Shown in pieces: positions 61,321 through 64,000 of a DNA stretch of 64,000 bases (position 1 is its first letter; the number at the start of each line of letters is the position of its first letter). The stretch lies in NCBI RefSeq assembly GCF_036785885.1, contig NC_092312.1, forward strand, positions 11,798,001 to 11,862,000. The letters run 5' to 3'. Position numbers and translations under genes: made by a program. This stretch comes from Coffea arabica. Lineage: Eukaryota; Streptophyta; Magnoliopsida; Gentianales; Rubiaceae. Below the pieces are notes generated by a model. The model made no database searches. It saw nothing but the letters and a program-made list of their open reading frames with translations, and had not been told where the DNA came from.

Positions 61321-62853
61321 GGGTTATTATCACTTTACCCTCGTAACGTTTGGTGTTACTATCAATTTTCTTTTTAACATTATCTTTTAGTCACTTTACC
61401 CCTAAGATTAACGGTCAAATTTAACGGAGTTTATTAATTAAAGTGAAAAGACATGTTTAACCCTTAAAATTATTATCACCTTACCCCCATAAAATATAGT
61501 CTCATTATCAATTTACCCATAGAATTATTTTTTAGACAATTTATCCTATCATTAAACCAATTTAGGAAGTTAAAAAATTTTAGAAGAAAATACCCTCCTC
61601 TTTGCATGATAAAAATAATAAAAAATTTAGAATGACTCTTCTCCTTTTTAGTATCAAGAAAAAAAGTCAAAATATTAATTTCTTTCTTCTTGACAATCTT
61701 ATTCATATTGAAAAAAAAATAAAAAGATAGAGAGGAGAAGGAGGAAGGGGAGAGGGAGAGAGAGAGCTCAATTCTTTTTTTAAAAATTACAAATAAGAAA
61801 GAATTAAATACTTTTATTATTTTAAAATTATTTCACTTTTTTTTTATCATCAAATTTCAATCCTAATCTCAACAATCTTAAAGTAATACAATAATGTTAG
61901 ACTTTTCTTTATTTTCTTTTTTTTTTTTGCAAAATCTAATTTTTTGTCTCCTTCTTTCCTATCTTTTTTTTTCTAAGTATTAATAAATGTGAAAAAAAAG
62001 AAATTTGAGAAAATTCTTTTATTTTTATGTTTTTCGATCTCTTAAAGTGAATAAAAAGGAAGAATAACCATTCCAATTTTTTTATTTTTAATTATATATA
62101 AAAAAGTGTAAATATATTTAAAATTTTTTGACCATACTAGTTAGATTAACGATGATGTAAAATGTCAAGAAAATAATGTTAGGAACTAAAGTGATTGTAT
62201 CCCTATAATTTAAACGAATAAAGTGATTATAACAATGTAGTAATGCTATAAAATAAAAGAGTATTTTTGTCTAAAATTTTTTAACATGTTGAGTTGAATT
62301 ACTTATGGGGGTAAAGTTAGGGGTGCTAGCAAGTCAAGCTGCTCGCGAGTAGTTCGCGAGCAACTTGATCAAAAGCTTGACTCGAGCTCGGTAAAATCGA
62401 GCTCGAGCTCGAGCTCGAGCTACTCGTTAAATTTAACGAGTCGAGTTCGAGCTCAAGAAATAAATACTTGAGTGCTCGTCGAGCTTAATCGAGTTTTCAT
62501 ATTTTATTTATATTATATTATATATTATATATTTTAAAAAAAATTATAGATTTATTTCAAAACTCGAACTCGAGTAGCTTGGGTTTGATATTTTACTCGA
62601 GCTTACTCGAGCTCAAACGAGTCGAGCTCGAGTTTAGTTTTATTTCATCGAGTCGAGCTCGAGTCCAAATTTTTTTACTCGATCGAGCTCGAGCTCGAGT
62701 AGCACAAATTTTGATCGAGCTCGAGCTCGAGTATGATGCTACTCGAGCTCGACTCGGCTCGATAGCACCTCTAGGTAAAGCGACTAAAAGATAACGTTAT
62801 GAGGTAAACTGATAGTAATGATATAGTTTAAGGGGGTAAAATGATAATAACCC
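61321..62853. mobile_element. MULE-like element hosting a nested hAT-like insertion
   Basis: A 1,533-bp element with ends GGGTTATTATCACTTTACCC and, inverted, GGGTTATTATCATTTTACCC. A perfect 9-bp target duplication CCAGTATTA is at 61312-61320 and 62854-62862. The element has no coding capacity. Its right part is split by the element at 62318-62773, so without the insert it is about 1.07 kb. Confidence 0.9.
62318..62773. mobile_element. hAT-like simple-motif element, GAGCTCGAGCTC type (nested)
   Basis: A 456-bp element with ends TAGGGGTGCTA and TAGCACCTCTA. The 8-bp duplication is GGTAAAGT at 62310-62317 and GGTAAAGC at 62774-62781, one mismatch. The interior is dominated by CGAGCTCGAG repeats on both sides of a TA-rich centre. 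It inserted into the MULE-like element that surrounds it, so it is the younger of the two. Confidence 0.88.
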
Positions 62854-62862
62854 CCAGTATTA

Positions 62863-63648
62863 TGCCAACCTATTTAGACTTTAGAGAGGGTTGGTAAAAA
62901 TGTATTGTTTCTAATTAATCTAAAATGCTGCTAATTTCATAGTAATGATCAAATCGAGTTCAGCTTATCACTGGTTGATTGTTTTGTTGATTTTACCCTT
63001 AGCATGGAGGGTGAAATAGCTCCATATATAACTACATTGAAAAAAAAACCACGGTAACTTCTCATCTTCCCAATTTTTTGTGTTGCTCAAACCAAAGTGT
63101 TGATACTTCGGTCCGACTTTATAGTGGATATGTAAAAGTGTGAAACAAAATATCGGCCAGGATTGTTTTTTCTTTCCTTTCTTCATATTTTCCTTTTTCT
63201 TTAATCACCTCAGCAATACTTATTTTTTCCTTTTAACACTTAAACTTTGAAGAAAAATAATTTTTACGAATAAATTTGCTTTTATTAATTGCACTTACTT
63301 TTTTTTTAATATTTTTACCGTAATTACAACATTTGTATAATTTAATCTATCCTATTTTAGAAGGAGGGGGAGTTTAAAGAGGCTGTATAAGGGGCTAGCA
63401 GATATATGGGTCTGACTAGACCAAAAGGGTGCATTGGCACCTCCTTGAATTTTTTTTTTTACTTCAGATGAGTTTTAAACCCTCGACCTACAATCCAAAC
63501 AGCGATTTAATCCCTTGTTTAGTTGTGCTTACTTATGTGTGCCTCAATTACTAGCATACACATGGATGGATAATTCTTTCTTATTATGGTAACACATTTT
63601 TTGGAAACTTATGCGTATATCTTACCATATGGATCATTATCATTTGGC
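62863..63648. other. Gene-free stretch
   Basis: AT-rich DNA with no supported gene or repeat that I recognise. Confidence 0.5.
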
Positions 63649-64000
63649 AGAATTCTCCAAAGTAAATTATCTGGATAGCCATTAAATTTTTTGAATAGTG
63701 GAGTTTTGACCACTCAGCTGTTAATAGTATATTTTTATTTACTGAACTATTAAAAATATAAATTTTGGATGGTTTCATCTGATTCTACCGTTAATTTTAC
63801 TAGATCTAACTGCCAATAGTATGTCTAATAAATCATAGTTCAGTGGGTAAAGTTAATGATAGAATTAGACGAAATGACCGAAAATTTACACATTTGATAG
63901 TTCAGTGGGTAAAAATATATTATTGATAGTTGAGTGGACAAATTTTTTAATTATTCAAAAAGTTCAGTGGTTAGTTAATTGGGTAATTTGCTCTAATTCT
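63649..64000. mobile_element. Probable inverted-repeat element, possibly cut by the window edge
   Basis: The left arm (AGAATTCTCCAAAGTAAATT ... CACTCAGCTGTTAATAGTATATTTTTATTTACTGAACTAT) is matched in inverted order by the right arm, which has TAGTTCAGTGGGTAAAAATA, TAGTTGAGTGGACAAA and, at the end, AATTTGCTCTAATTCT. The motif around TAGTTCAGTGGGTAAA occurs several times. The right border reaches the last base, so the duplication cannot be checked. Confidence 0.55.

Noticed and set aside
62380..62760. Repeated GAGCTCGAG motifs resembling a CRISPR-like or satellite array
   Set aside because: Irregular spacing with no unique spacers, and the whole lies within a TSD-bounded hAT-like element in a plant genome.

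Overview
The window is nuclear DNA from a flowering plant, very probably a eudicot. It is AT-rich. It holds intron-split genes of plant families (a PHO2-type ubiquitin-conjugating enzyme, a plastid-type lipoxygenase, a DUF616/MUCI70 glycosyltransferase, an L-type lectin receptor kinase) and dense non-autonomous transposons in introns and intergenic DNA. No bacterial, organellar or viral gene organisation is seen. The species cannot be fixed from the sequence alone; an asterid is a guess.

Layout. (1) 1-~7450, minus strand: a PHO2/UBC24-like gene cut by the left edge in its last exons. Its long leader carries four near-identical miR399 target sites, the hallmark of the phosphate-starvation circuit in which miR399 represses PHO2. 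(2) 7561-10034: a complete Pack-MULE-type element with 434-bp, almost identical terminal inverted repeats and a perfect 10-bp target duplication. It carries a GRF zinc-finger gene and sits directly upstream of the PHO2 gene. (3) 10045-18557: gene-poor DNA with a ~386-bp inverted-repeat MITE, a hAT-like simple-motif element, a Tourist-like MITE, and a second Pack-MULE (17096-18275) with a captured fragment of a membrane-protein gene. (4) 18558-22377: a compact, defective Ty1/copia retrotransposon with 334-bp LTRs and 5-bp TSD. (5) 27191-33831, plus strand: a complete nine-exon lipoxygenase gene of 882 codons whose third intron has been enlarged by a MULE-like element. (6) 42291-35401, minus strand: a complete nine-exon MUCI70-like gene of 597 codons. 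(7) 42292-57900: a transposon-rich gap with MITEs, a retroposon with 14-bp TSD, a MULE-like element with an internal 493-bp tandem duplication, a second hAT-like element and an RNase H relic. (8) 57948-59996, plus strand: an intronless LecRK clade VII-like receptor kinase with an upstream ORF overlapping its start codon. (9) 60592-64000: two further hAT-like elements, one nested inside a MULE-like element, and part of another inverted-repeat element at the right edge.

The host genes are not a functional cluster: phosphate signalling, oxylipin synthesis, Golgi polysaccharide synthesis and cell-surface signalling are unrelated neighbours. The strongest signals are the miR399 site array, the very young Pack-MULE next to the PHO2 leader, the nested and TSD-flanked elements, and active-site departures in the lipoxygenase and the copia reverse transcriptase. 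Exon borders were read by eye from GT/AG signals, phase and family similarity; no transcript data or database search was available.
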